Shown here: positions 1 to 6,969 of the stretch, piece by piece | Position numbering within the stretch: the first letter of the stretch is position 1 | Layout: every line of letters starts with the position of its first letter | Assembly: GCA_007116585.1 (NCBI GenBank) | Contig: SKIE01000253.1 | Coordinates: forward strand, 1 to 9,293 | Origin: Wenzhouxiangella sp. | GTDB taxonomy: Bacteria; Pseudomonadota; Gammaproteobacteria; Xanthomonadales; Wenzhouxiangellaceae | DNA: 9,293 nt | Reading direction: 5' to 3' | Position numbers and translations under genes: made by a program | Notes under the pieces: model-generated | The model's database searches: none | Told to the model about the DNA's origin: nothing | Seen by the model: the letters and a program-made list of their open reading frames with translations, nothing else

Positions 1-173
1 AAAAGACCCGCCCGGATGATTTCCGGGGCGAGCTTGAGCATATTGACCAGTTGCTGCGTAATCCGGCCGAAGAATCGCCGATTGATCTCGCGGCGGGACT
101 GGCCACCATGCAGGTGATTGTCGCCGCCCTGGCGTCGGCTCGCGAGGGCCGCGTCATGCGCGTCGAAGAGTAG
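1..173 (+). CDS. C-terminal end of a probable Gfo/Idh/MocA-family oxidoreductase (partial)
   Basis: Only the last 56 codons are in the window (frame from base 3, TAG at 171-173). The fragment runs from KTRPDDFRGELEHIDQLL to the end MRVEE. The pattern of an acidic/aromatic patch, a D-x-x-x-G-L segment (IDLAAGLATMQVIVAAL) and a closing SAREGRVMRV strand is typical of the C-terminus of Gfo/Idh/MocA NAD(P)-dependent sugar oxidoreductases, where the last helix is often followed by a 'SA..G..V' tail. The Rossmann half that would prove the assignment lies outside. Only 13 bp separate its stop from the cytidylyltransferase start, so the two are probably co-transcribed. Such oxidoreductases are common in nucleotide-sugar and surface-polysaccharide loci. 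The family call is moderately secure; the substrate is unknown. Confidence 0.6.
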   Translation, partial: KTRPDDFRGELEHIDQLLRNPAEESPIDLAAGLATMQVIVAALASAREGRVMRVEE

Positions 174-186
174 TGGATTAAAGATT

Positions 187-1290
187 ATGCGTTCAGGTCA
201 TCGAATTCTGGTCGTGGTGCCGGCGCGTGGCGGGAGCAAGGGCGTGCCGTTGAAAAACCTGCACCCGCTGGGTGGGAAACCGCTGCTGGTGCACACGGCT
301 GAACTGATCCAGCGTCTTGACTGGGTTGATCGGGCCGTGGTCTCCACCGACCATTTGCTGATCCGTGATACGGCGATCCGGGCTGGGCTCGAGGTGCCTT
401 TCATGCGTCCCGAGACGCTGGCCGGCGATCGCATTGGTGACGTGGAGGTGTTGGCGCACGCACTAGCGGCGACGGAAGCTGATGACGGTGAGTACTATGA
501 CCTGGTCGTGATGCTGCAGCCGACCTCACCGCTGCGTCAGGCCGCCGATGTCACCGCCACGCTCGACAAGCTGATTGATGAGGGCCTGGACAGCGTCTGG
601 ACGGTGACCGCGACCGATCTGAAGGCGCACCCTTTGAAACAGCTGGTGGTCGATGAAAACGGCCGCCTCGACTACTTTGATCCGCGTGGTGCCGACATCA
701 TCGCCCGGCAGCAGCTGACCCCCGTTTATCACCGCAACGGCGTGGCCTACGTGCTCAGGCGCGAGGTGCTGGAAGAGGGGCTATTGATGGGGCCGCGCAG
801 CGGAGCGCTGGTGCTCGACCAGACGCCGATCAGTATCGATACGCTGTCTGACTTCGAGCGCGCGGAGGATGTGCTTGCGCAGGAGGAGGGCGCGTTTTCA
901 TCTGTTCCCGAGAGCAAACCTGTTCCGCGCAAACTGGTGATCGATATTGACGGGGTGATCGCTGAGGCCCGGCCTCAGCTTGACTATGCTTCGGCCACGC
1001 CCATGCGCGACAATATTGCCCGGATCAACGCGCTGTACGATGCCGGTTGCAACATCACCCTGTTCACGGCCCGTGGTTCGGGCACAGGCAAGGACTGGTC
1101 CGAGGTCACGCGGCGCCAGATGGACGGCTGGGGCGTGCGCTACCATGACCTGCGCTTTGGCAAGCCTGCAGCGGATTATTTCATTGACGATCGTCTGGTT
1201 ACCCTGACCCATGTGCTGGCGCTGTGCGGACAGCCGGATCCAGTCAGTGACCAGACAGCCACCGAACATCGCAGAGGAAGTGACTCATGA
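187..1290 (+). CDS. neuA: CMP-nonulosonate (acylneuraminate) cytidylyltransferase fused to a HAD-type phosphatase
   Basis: A 367-residue two-domain protein. Residues about 5-232 are a NeuA-like cytidylyltransferase that activates a nonulosonic acid with CTP. Visible motifs are the nucleotide loop VVPARGGSKGVPLKN (10-24), LQPTSPLR (110-117), YHRNGVAY (181-188) and ISIDTLSDFERAE (216-228). Residues about 248-345 are a HAD phosphatase: DIDGV with Asp253/Asp255, Thr294 in FTARGSGTGKDW, Lys326 in FGKPAAD and the acidic pair Asp334-Asp335. NeuA enzymes are often fused to a KdsC-like HAD, but this HAD looks instead like the small phosphatases of capsule loci. The ATG at 187 is chosen because the frame upstream (to TTG 118) overlaps the previous gene and encodes an Arg/Ser-rich stretch outside the family; the ribosome-binding site is weak. 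The stop overlaps the next ATG by 4 bp (ATGA). The exact sugar (Neu5Ac, Kdn, legionaminic or other) cannot be read from the sequence. Confidence 0.88.
   Translation: MRSGHRILVVVPARGGSKGVPLKNLHPLGGKPLLVHTAELIQRLDWVDRAVVSTDHLLIRDTAIRAGLEVPFMRPETLAGDRIGDVEVLAHALAATEADDGEYYDLVVMLQPTSPLRQAADVTATLDKLIDEGLDSVWTVTATDLKAHPLKQLVVDENGRLDYFDPRGADIIARQQLTPVYHRNGVAYVLRREVLEEGLLMGPRSGALVLDQTPISIDTLSDFERAEDVLAQEEGAFSSVPESKPVPRKLVIDIDGVIAEARPQLDYASATPMRDNIARINALYDAGCNITLFTARGSGTGKDWSEVTRRQMDGWGVRYHDLRFGKPAADYFIDDRLVTLTHVLALCGQPDPVSDQTATEHRRGSDS
1273..1278 (+). promoter_or_regulatory. Ribosome binding site of the NeuB-cupin gene
   Basis: AGAGGA lies 8 bases before ATG 1287, inside the end of the preceding gene. 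It supports that start and translational coupling through the ATGA overlap. Confidence 0.6.
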
Positions 1291-2783
1291 GCAGCATCTT
1301 TGACCATCTCCATATCTTCGAGATGGCCAACAATCACCAGGGAGACGTGGAGCACGGCCTGCGTATCATCGAGGCGGCCGGACGCCTGGCCGAGGAGCAT
1401 CAGGTCCGGGCCGCGGTCAAGTTCCAGTTTCGTGAGCTTGGCACCTTCATTCATCCGGATGCACGGGGTCGCGATGACATCATGCACATCCCGCGGTTCG
1501 AGAGCACGCGTCTCGACGAAAGCCAGTTTCGTCGCCTGGTCGAGGCCACGCGTGACGCTGGTCTGGTGACCGTGGCCACGCCTTTTGATGAACCCTCGGT
1601 TGGCCTGTGCAAGACGCTCGGCATCGATGTGCTGAAGGTCGCCAGCTGCTCGGCAACGGACTGGCCGCTGCTGGAGGAAATGGCCAGGGCTGATCTGCCG
1701 GTTATTGCCTCGACCGGCGGGCTGTCGATTTACGACATCGACAACCTGGTCACATTCCTGCACAAGCGAGTGCCGGAACTGGCCGTGATGCACTGCATTT
1801 CGCTCTATCCGACGCCACCCGAACAGCACGCGATGAATTTCATGGCGCGCATGATCCGTCGTTACCCCTACGTCACCATCGGCTACTCCGGTCACGAGGC
1901 GCCGGACAACACCGAGGTGGTGATGGTCGCCGTGGCCAAAGGGGCCCGGCTGCTGGAGCGGCATTTCGGGGTCGAAACTGACCAGATTTCGCTGAACAAG
2001 TATTCGATGAATCCGGAGCAGGCCGGCGCGTGGATTGCCGCGGCCCAGCGCGCGCGGGCGATTGCCGGTCCGGACGACGACAAGCCGGTCAGCGCCGGGG
2101 AACAGCAGTCGTTGCTGCAGCTGCAGCGCGGCGTGTTTGCCCGCCGCCCGATTCACGAGGGCGAGGAGATCAGCGCAGAGGATGTGTTTTTTGCCATGCC
2201 CTGTCGCGAGGGTCAACTGACGTCCGGGCAGTTCGGGCAATACCGGGCCCGGTTCGTGGCCAGCCGCGACTACGCGGAAAATGAAGCGCTGTTCGAGGAG
2301 GCTCAATCAGACCCCTACACCCAGGTGCGCGGCATTCTGCACGACGCCAAAGGGCAGCTCTACGAGGCAGGGATCGCCCTGGGCGACGATATCAGCATCG
2401 AGATTTCTCATCACTACGGCATTGACCGGTTCCGTGAGACCGGGTGTGTGCTCATCAATTCAATCAACCGCGAATATTGCAACAAGTTTCTGATCATGTT
2501 GCCGGGTCAGGGCCATCCGCACCACAAGCACAAGGCCAAAGAAGAGACCTTCCACATGCTGTGGGGTGATCTCGAGGTCGATCTGGAAGGCGATATCATT
2601 CACTTGAAGCCCGGCGACAAGCTGCTGGTCGAGCGCGACCAGCTGCACGCGTTCCGGACCGAAACCGGCTGCGTGTTCGCCGAGATTTCCACGCGCTCGA
2701 TTCGCAGCGATTCCTACTATGCCGATGAGCGTATTGCCCGCATGGACCCGATGGAACGCAAGACAATCGTCGAGGGCTGGTAA
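1287..2783 (+). CDS. neuB: NeuB-type nonulosonic acid synthase with SAF domain and C-terminal cupin (sugar-isomerase-like) domain
   Basis: A 498-residue, three-domain protein, against about 340-350 residues for an ordinary NeuB. Residues 8-260 are the NeuB TIM barrel that condenses phosphoenolpyruvate with a hexosamine-type sugar: EMANNHQGD (12-20), AVKFQ (43-47), ASTGG (141-145), MHCISLYPTPP (168-178), IGYSGHE (198-204), LLERHFG (222-228). Residues about 270-335 are the SAF/antifreeze-like domain. Residues about 385-475 are a cupin with the metal site HPHHKHKAKEE (410-420; His410/412/413/415, Glu419/420) and a second-motif His454. Its surroundings (NREYCNKFLIMLPGQ, EISTRSIRSDSYYAD) resemble cupin D-lyxose/sugar isomerases. 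The second metal-binding His of classical NeuB (the D-H before KAS) appears as Leu-Asn in LNKYS (236-240), suggesting a NeuB subfamily. Translationally coupled to the cytidylyltransferase. The synthase call is firm; the real substrate and the cupin's activity are inference. Confidence 0.88.
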   Translation: MSSIFDHLHIFEMANNHQGDVEHGLRIIEAAGRLAEEHQVRAAVKFQFRELGTFIHPDARGRDDIMHIPRFESTRLDESQFRRLVEATRDAGLVTVATPFDEPSVGLCKTLGIDVLKVASCSATDWPLLEEMARADLPVIASTGGLSIYDIDNLVTFLHKRVPELAVMHCISLYPTPPEQHAMNFMARMIRRYPYVTIGYSGHEAPDNTEVVMVAVAKGARLLERHFGVETDQISLNKYSMNPEQAGAWIAAAQRARAIAGPDDDKPVSAGEQQSLLQLQRGVFARRPIHEGEEISAEDVFFAMPCREGQLTSGQFGQYRARFVASRDYAENEALFEEAQSDPYTQVRGILHDAKGQLYEAGIALGDDISIEISHHYGIDRFRETGCVLINSINREYCNKFLIMLPGQGHPHHKHKAKEETFHMLWGDLEVDLEGDIIHLKPGDKLLVERDQLHAFRTETGCVFAEISTRSIRSDSYYADERIARMDPMERKTIVEGW

Positions 2784-2796
2784 GGCAACGCCGGGT

Positions 2797-3981
2797 TCAG
2801 GCCGAAACGGTCTGCTCGGCCAGCGCCGCAATGATGCAGTCAACGTCGGCATCGGTGTGCGCGGCGCTCAGGGAAATCCGCAGCAGATTCAGGCCTGAAG
2901 GGGTGGCCGGCGGAATCATCAGGTTGGCGTAGACGCCGGCTTCCAGCAGCCCCTGCCAGTGGGCGAGCGCGGTGGCGCGATCCGGGAGGATAATCGCTGC
3001 CACCGGACCCGGTTTTTCGCTGCCCAGTTGGTAGCCCAACTCACGGGCTGCTGTGTAGAAACGCTCGAAATTCCGTTTCAGCTGGGCGCGGAGGGCGCGG
3101 CCTTCCAGCAGCACGGCCAAGGCCTGGCGGGTGCCGGCGATGGTTGCCGGTGACGGCGACGCGGTGAAGATGTAGGGTCGGGAGGCCAGACGCATCAGTT
3201 CCATCTCCGGATGCGGTGAAACGCAGAACCCACCGAGACCGGCAAGGCTCTTGGAGAATGTGCCGACAACGAAGTCGACCCGGTCGAGCAGGCCGCAGGC
3301 CTCGGTCAAGCCTAGCCCGCGCTCGCCGAACACGCCGAAGGAGTGGGCTTCATCGACCAGAAGCCAGGCGCCGTGACGCTCCTTGACTTCCACGAACTCC
3401 TCAAGCGGCGGCTGATCGCCGAGCATGGAATACAAGCCCTCGACCACGACCAGGGCCTTCGAGGCCGCGTCGCCCAGGCGGGCCAGGCGCCGATCGAGAT
3501 TGTCCGGGTCGTTGTGGCGAAAGCGGATGGTTTCGGCCTGGCTGAGTCGCGCGCCGTCATAGATGCTGGCGTGGCTATCCGAATCGAGCACCAGATACTC
3601 GCCTCGACCAGCCAGCGTGGACAGCGCGCCGAGATTGGCCTGGTAGCCGGTGGAAAAGACCATCGCCGATGGCCAGCCGAACGCCGCGGCCAGATCTGCC
3701 TCAAGGCCGCGGTGGGCATCGTAGCTGCCGTTGGCCATGCGTGAGCCGGTGGTGCCCGATCCCAATGAACGAAGCGCATCAGCGGCGGCGTCCAGCACGC
3801 TGTCGTCGAAGGTCAGTCCAAGGTAATTATTGGTTCCGGCCAGCAAGACCTCACGGCCGTCAATATGTCCTCGCGTGGCAGACCGTACCGACTCAATGGG
3901 CGTGGCGATGGGGGCCGGTTCGTTGCCGCCCAGTGATTCGCGTGCAGCGGCGACGCGCTCGAATTTGGCAAACAGACTCAT
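2797..3981 (-). CDS. spt: Serine palmitoyltransferase (PLP-dependent alpha-oxoamine synthase)
   Basis: A 394-residue alpha-oxoamine synthase that decarboxylatively condenses L-serine with a long acyl thioester to 3-ketosphinganine, the first step of sphingolipid synthesis. PLP-site residues are visible: His137 in DSHAS, Asp210 and His213 in VDEAHSFG, the Schiff-base Lys244 in GTFSKSLAGLGG, and Arg368 in LLRIS near the C-terminus. SPT rather than KBL or BioF is favoured by RPYIFTASPSPAT (268-280) and PPATPSG...LLR, which resemble the soluble Sphingomonas enzyme; length fits. No membrane segment is seen, so it should be cytosolic. The start at 3981 is chosen over an in-frame ATG 24 bases upstream because GGAGGA sits 6 bases before it and it forms an ATGA overlap with the acyl carrier protein gene. 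Last gene of the four-gene minus-strand unit, ending 13 bp from the convergent NeuB gene. Confidence 0.9.
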   Translation of the reverse strand: MSLFAKFERVAAARESLGGNEPAPIATPIESVRSATRGHIDGREVLLAGTNNYLGLTFDDSVLDAAADALRSLGSGTTGSRMANGSYDAHRGLEADLAAAFGWPSAMVFSTGYQANLGALSTLAGRGEYLVLDSDSHASIYDGARLSQAETIRFRHNDPDNLDRRLARLGDAASKALVVVEGLYSMLGDQPPLEEFVEVKERHGAWLLVDEAHSFGVFGERGLGLTEACGLLDRVDFVVGTFSKSLAGLGGFCVSPHPEMELMRLASRPYIFTASPSPATIAGTRQALAVLLEGRALRAQLKRNFERFYTAARELGYQLGSEKPGPVAAIILPDRATALAHWQGLLEAGVYANLMIPPATPSGLNLLRISLSAAHTDADVDCIIAALAEQTVSA

Positions 3982-4232
3982 GCCTTGTCCTCCAGCAGCC
4001 GACACAGCTCAGTGGCCAGTTCATCCAGCGTGGTGACTTCGGCCAGAAGGTCAACCGGCACCGACAGATCGAGTTCGTCTTCGATTTCCATGACCAAATT
4101 CATGATCTGAACCGAATCCAGGCCGACATCACCGGTCAGAGCCGATTGCCAGTCGATGCTGGCGTGCTCGGGCAGGGCGCGCTCAAGGGCGGCGGATATG
4201 GCGTTTTCGGCCTGTTTGCGCAAATCAGTCAC
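3978..4232 (-). CDS. acpR: Acyl carrier protein dedicated to sphingolipid synthesis
   Basis: An 84-residue acidic helical protein with the phosphopantetheine attachment motif GLDSVQIMNLVMEIEDEL, the modified Ser being residue 40. The size is that of a stand-alone ACP. It sits between a serine palmitoyltransferase and the ceramide-pathway reductase, as the dedicated ACP does in the Caulobacter sphingolipid locus, where it is thought to carry the acyl chain used by Spt. I take GTG 4232 as start: the frame stays open to 4313, but that extension is rich in Cys, Pro and Arg, unlike an ACP, and would lie fully inside the upstream gene. GGAG lies 11 bases before the GTG, a rather long spacing. It overlaps the upstream gene by 8 bp and spt by 4 bp. 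The ACP family is near certain; the dedicated role rests on context. Confidence 0.87.
   Translation of the reverse strand: MTDLRKQAENAISAALERALPEHASIDWQSALTGDVGLDSVQIMNLVMEIEDELDLSVPVDLLAEVTTLDELATELCRLLEDKA
3988..3993 (-). promoter_or_regulatory. Ribosome binding site of spt
   Basis: Minus-strand GGAGGA, 6 bases before ATG 3981. A near-perfect Shine-Dalgarno sequence located within the end of the acyl carrier protein gene; it decides the spt start. Confidence 0.7.
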
Positions 4233-5157
4233 TCGAGTCTTGTCTCCATCCGGGTAAGTCGGGCAACGCGGACTGCAAGGTATGCCGCGGCTGCCAGTCA
4301 GGCACGGCAGCATTCAGATTATCACCGCAAACCCAGTCAGAATGCGTGAGTTCCCGAACCTTGCCGGGCGAGAGCAGGGGCTGATAGCGGGCGAGTCGGC
4401 TCAACAGCAGGTTGATTCGGGCGGCCAGCATGAGTCCGGCCCGGGGCAGGGCCAGGCACCGAACACGGCGGTTCAGTGCGGTGCCGGCTATCTCGGTCAG
4501 ATCGTTCCAGGTATAGCCGCCGGGCCTGCCATCATGCACGCAGGCTTGTTTTCGCCCCAGCCTCGGCAGGACGAGCGCTTGCCTGATGGCCTCGGCCAGA
4601 TCATCGACGTGGAGCAGGGAAAACCGGGCATCGCGCGGGCCGATACGCGGCAGCCAGCCGCGCGCCAGCGTCCGCCAAAGCGGTGCCAGCGCCGGGTCTG
4701 TGGGCCCATAGACTGCGGGAGGACGCAGAATCATCCAGTCCAGGCTGGAGCTTTGGACGACGTGTTCGGCGGCTTTCTTGCTGCGGGCGTAATGCGACAA
4801 GCCCGGGCTGCGGGCAGCCAGGCTCGAGATGAGCAAAAATTTTCCGCCGAGGTTGTGCCGTTCGGCCGCCGTGACCAGTCGGCTGGTGCCGGCCGCATTG
4901 ACCCTGGCGAAGTCCTGATAGCTGCGCCCAGCAATGGCTGCGGCCAGATGAACAACGGTATCGACTCCGCGAACCAGATGTTCCAGTCCGGGGCCATCCT
5001 CCAGTCGTCCGGCGACAACATGCAGGTTGGGATGGGCGGGCAATTGATCGGGCTGACGAGCGAGAGCGCAAACCTGGTGGCCCTGATCAAGCAGTCGCCG
5101 CAGCACCACGCCGCCAACAAACCCGGTGGCGCCGGTCAGGGCGACGGTCTGCTTCAT
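4225..5157 (-). CDS. cerR: NAD(P)-dependent extended SDR, probable ceramide-pathway 3-keto reductase
   Basis: A 310-residue extended short-chain dehydrogenase (NAD-dependent epimerase/dehydratase family). The N-terminal TGATGFVG (8-15) is the dinucleotide-binding loop, VVHLAAAIAG (68-77) is the following strand region, and the catalytic set is Ser111/Ser112 in LLISSLAA with Tyr123-x-x-x-Lys127 (YARSK). RPPAVYGP (145-152) follows, as in sugar epimerases. Between an acyl-AMP ligase gene and acp-spt it matches CerR, which in Caulobacter reduces the 3-oxo group of the sphinganine/ceramide intermediate; there acylation is reported to precede reduction. The start at 5157 leaves 18 bp after the upstream stop, with only a weak AGG-type ribosome binding site, and the end overlaps the ACP gene by 8 bp. 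On sequence alone it could be another lipid- or sugar-acting SDR; the context makes CerR by far the most likely. Confidence 0.83.
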   Translation of the reverse strand: MKQTVALTGATGFVGGVVLRRLLDQGHQVCALARQPDQLPAHPNLHVVAGRLEDGPGLEHLVRGVDTVVHLAAAIAGRSYQDFARVNAAGTSRLVTAAERHNLGGKFLLISSLAARSPGLSHYARSKKAAEHVVQSSSLDWMILRPPAVYGPTDPALAPLWRTLARGWLPRIGPRDARFSLLHVDDLAEAIRQALVLPRLGRKQACVHDGRPGGYTWNDLTEIAGTALNRRVRCLALPRAGLMLAARINLLLSRLARYQPLLSPGKVRELTHSDWVCGDNLNAAVPDWQPRHTLQSALPDLPGWRQDSSD

Positions 5158-5175
5158 GAGGCCGACCTGGCCGCG

Positions 5176-6969
5176 CTATCGACCGCTGGGTTCAGCGGCT
5201 TCCGTGTGCGGCGTCCTGTCGACCAGTTCGCGCGGCAGAATCGGGCGTTGTTCGAGGTCGTTGCGCTTGAGGAAATCCAAACGGGCTCCGCTGCGCGAGA
5301 GCTTGCCGGATGAGGTTCGCGGCAGCGTGTGCAGGGGCACCAGCTCGATCAGGCAGGCGATGCCGAACTCGGACTGGATGCGCTGTTTCAGGCGTTCGAC
5401 CAGATCGGCCTGGCGGAAGGTGTCCTGTTCGCGACACTGCACCACCAGCACTGCAACTTCGCTGCCGTCTTCGCCGGGGATTGAGAACGCCGAAGCGTCT
5501 TCCGGGCGCACCTCTTTCTGCTGCTCGGCCACGTACTCCAGATCCTGTGGCCAGATATTGCGGCCGTTGATGATGAGCAGATCCTTCGCCCGGCCGGTGA
5601 TGAACAGCGAATCGCCGGCGCGGTAGCCGACGTCACCCGTATTGAGCCAGCCATCGGCAGTCAGCGCCGCGGCACTGGCTTCAGCATTGTTGGCGTAACC
5701 GCGCATGACGCTCTTGCCGCGCAGGAAAATGACGCCGCACTCTCGTTCTTTGGCCAGGCGGCCGTCCGCGACGCGAATTTCCACCTCGTAGTCCGGCAGG
5801 GGGCGGCCGCAGTTGACAAATTCGGTCACCCGCGCCGTCTCGCCGGTTGCTGTGACCGGTTCGGCGATGCGGTCTTCGGCCAACCGGTCGGCGTCAAGCA
5901 GATCGGTTTCCAGACCCTGACCCAGCGGGGCGAAGCTGACCGCCAGTGAGCATTCGGCCATGCCGTAGCAGGGCAGAAAAGCCGTGTTCCTGAATCCGGC
6001 CGGCGCCAGTGCCTCGGCAAAACGGTTCAGCCAGGGCGCCCGGATCATTTCGGCCCCGACACCGGCGACGCGCCAGGCGCCGAGGTCGAAGTTATCCAGA
6101 TCGCTACGCCGCAGACGACGAGCGCACAGGGCGTAGCCAAAGGGCGGGCTGAAAGAGATGCTGGCACGGTTCTGCGACATCAGGCTCAGCCACAGGCGCG
6201 GACGCATGGCGAACTCGCGCGTGCCGAGGTAGTCCACCGAAAGCTGTGAGATCACCGGGCCGAGGATCAGGCCGACCAGCCCCATGTCATGGTAGAACGG
6301 CAGCCACGACATGAAGCGGTCGCCGCGTCGAATCTGGACGCCGTACTGCAGGATGCCGGCCAGATTGGCCAGCACGGCCGACTGGGTGATCATGGTGCCG
6401 CGGGGGAATCGCGTGCTGCCGGAGGTATATTGCAGGTAGGCCAGTTCGTCAGGCTGCGGTGGCCTTGGCAGAACATCGGCTTGCCGCAGCGCCTGGAACG
6501 CGTCCAGGGTTCCAACCACGTCGAGATTCAGGCCCTCCGCGGCCTCTCTCAGAAAGCCGGCAAAAGAGACCGGCGCAAAGGCAGCGCGGGCACCGCAGTC
6601 TTGGAGCATGGCCCGCAAATGGGCGACGAAGGCCTCTTTCCCGCCGAGATGGACGGCGGCTGGCAGCGGCACCGGCACCAGCCCCGCATACTGGCAGGCG
6701 AAGAACAGGACCTGGAAGTCCGGGTGCGTGTCGGCTACCAGCGCAATGCGACTGCCGCGCGCCAGCCCCAGGCTGTGCAGGCGGTAGGCCAGCGATACGG
6801 CGCCCTCGCGCAGTTCCACATACGGCATAACGCACGTGAGTTCACCGCGGCCGTTATAGAAATTGCACCCGGTCGCACCCTGCGAAGCGTAGTCAAGTGC
6901 TTCTGCGAGGCTGGCGTACCCGGAGGTTTTGAGCGGCAGTGAGTTGTCTGTCGGGGTCGGCTGCGGCAT
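5176..6969 (-). CDS. aasR: Fatty-acyl-AMP ligase-like acyl-ACP synthetase of the sphingolipid cluster
   Basis: A 597-residue member of the ANL adenylating superfamily, closest in pattern to fatty-acyl-AMP ligases that load acyl chains on carrier proteins. Visible are the P-loop YTSGSTRFPRGTM (181-193), LPFYHDMGLVGL (223-234), RPRLWLSLMSQNRAS (256-270), the adenine region CYGMAECSLAVS (334-345), TGD (444-446), the hinge GRAKDLLIINGRNIWPQDLE (459-478) and the C-terminal catalytic Lys in RTSSGKLSR. The P-loop has Arg for the usual Gly and Arg for the usual Lys (STRFPRG versus STGxPKG). It opens the minus-strand unit aasR-cerR-acpR-spt, implying that it charges the adjacent ACP for Spt. ATG 6969 is chosen: the frame is open to 7119, but the upstream part contains a perfect TATAAT and encodes an unrelated Arg/Ser-rich stretch. 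A GGGA lies about 13 bases upstream, so the ribosome binding site is not strong. Confidence 0.85.
   Translation of the reverse strand: MPQPTPTDNSLPLKTSGYASLAEALDYASQGATGCNFYNGRGELTCVMPYVELREGAVSLAYRLHSLGLARGSRIALVADTHPDFQVLFFACQYAGLVPVPLPAAVHLGGKEAFVAHLRAMLQDCGARAAFAPVSFAGFLREAAEGLNLDVVGTLDAFQALRQADVLPRPPQPDELAYLQYTSGSTRFPRGTMITQSAVLANLAGILQYGVQIRRGDRFMSWLPFYHDMGLVGLILGPVISQLSVDYLGTREFAMRPRLWLSLMSQNRASISFSPPFGYALCARRLRRSDLDNFDLGAWRVAGVGAEMIRAPWLNRFAEALAPAGFRNTAFLPCYGMAECSLAVSFAPLGQGLETDLLDADRLAEDRIAEPVTATGETARVTEFVNCGRPLPDYEVEIRVADGRLAKERECGVIFLRGKSVMRGYANNAEASAAALTADGWLNTGDVGYRAGDSLFITGRAKDLLIINGRNIWPQDLEYVAEQQKEVRPEDASAFSIPGEDGSEVAVLVVQCREQDTFRQADLVERLKQRIQSEFGIACLIELVPLHTLPRTSSGKLSRSGARLDFLKRNDLEQRPILPRELVDRTPHTEAAEPSGR

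Noticed and set aside
118..186. Upstream TTG start for the cytidylyltransferase
   Set aside because: It would overlap the preceding oxidoreductase gene and add 23 residues unlike the family; the nucleotide loop sits correctly from ATG 187.
1176..2306. Long open frame of 376 codons on the minus strand, antisense to the NeuB gene
   Set aside because: It lies fully opposite a gene with clear motifs, has low-complexity His/Arg/Gln-rich content and no recognisable family; a GC-rich codon shadow.
2800..2821. Inverted repeat GGCCGA / TCGGCC with a 10-base loop, as a terminator after the NeuB gene
   Set aside because: Short stem, no T-run after it, and it lies inside the end of the spt coding sequence.
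2797..3981. Assignment as 2-amino-3-ketobutyrate CoA ligase or 8-amino-7-oxononanoate synthase
   Set aside because: The same superfamily, but the RPYIFTAS and PPATPSG segments and the ACP-SDR-ligase-ceramide synthase context favour serine palmitoyltransferase.
4282..5313. Open frame of 343 codons on the plus strand across the SDR gene
   Set aside because: Antisense to the SDR and the end of the ligase gene, Gln/Gly-rich with no domain; the minus-strand genes have intact catalytic motifs.
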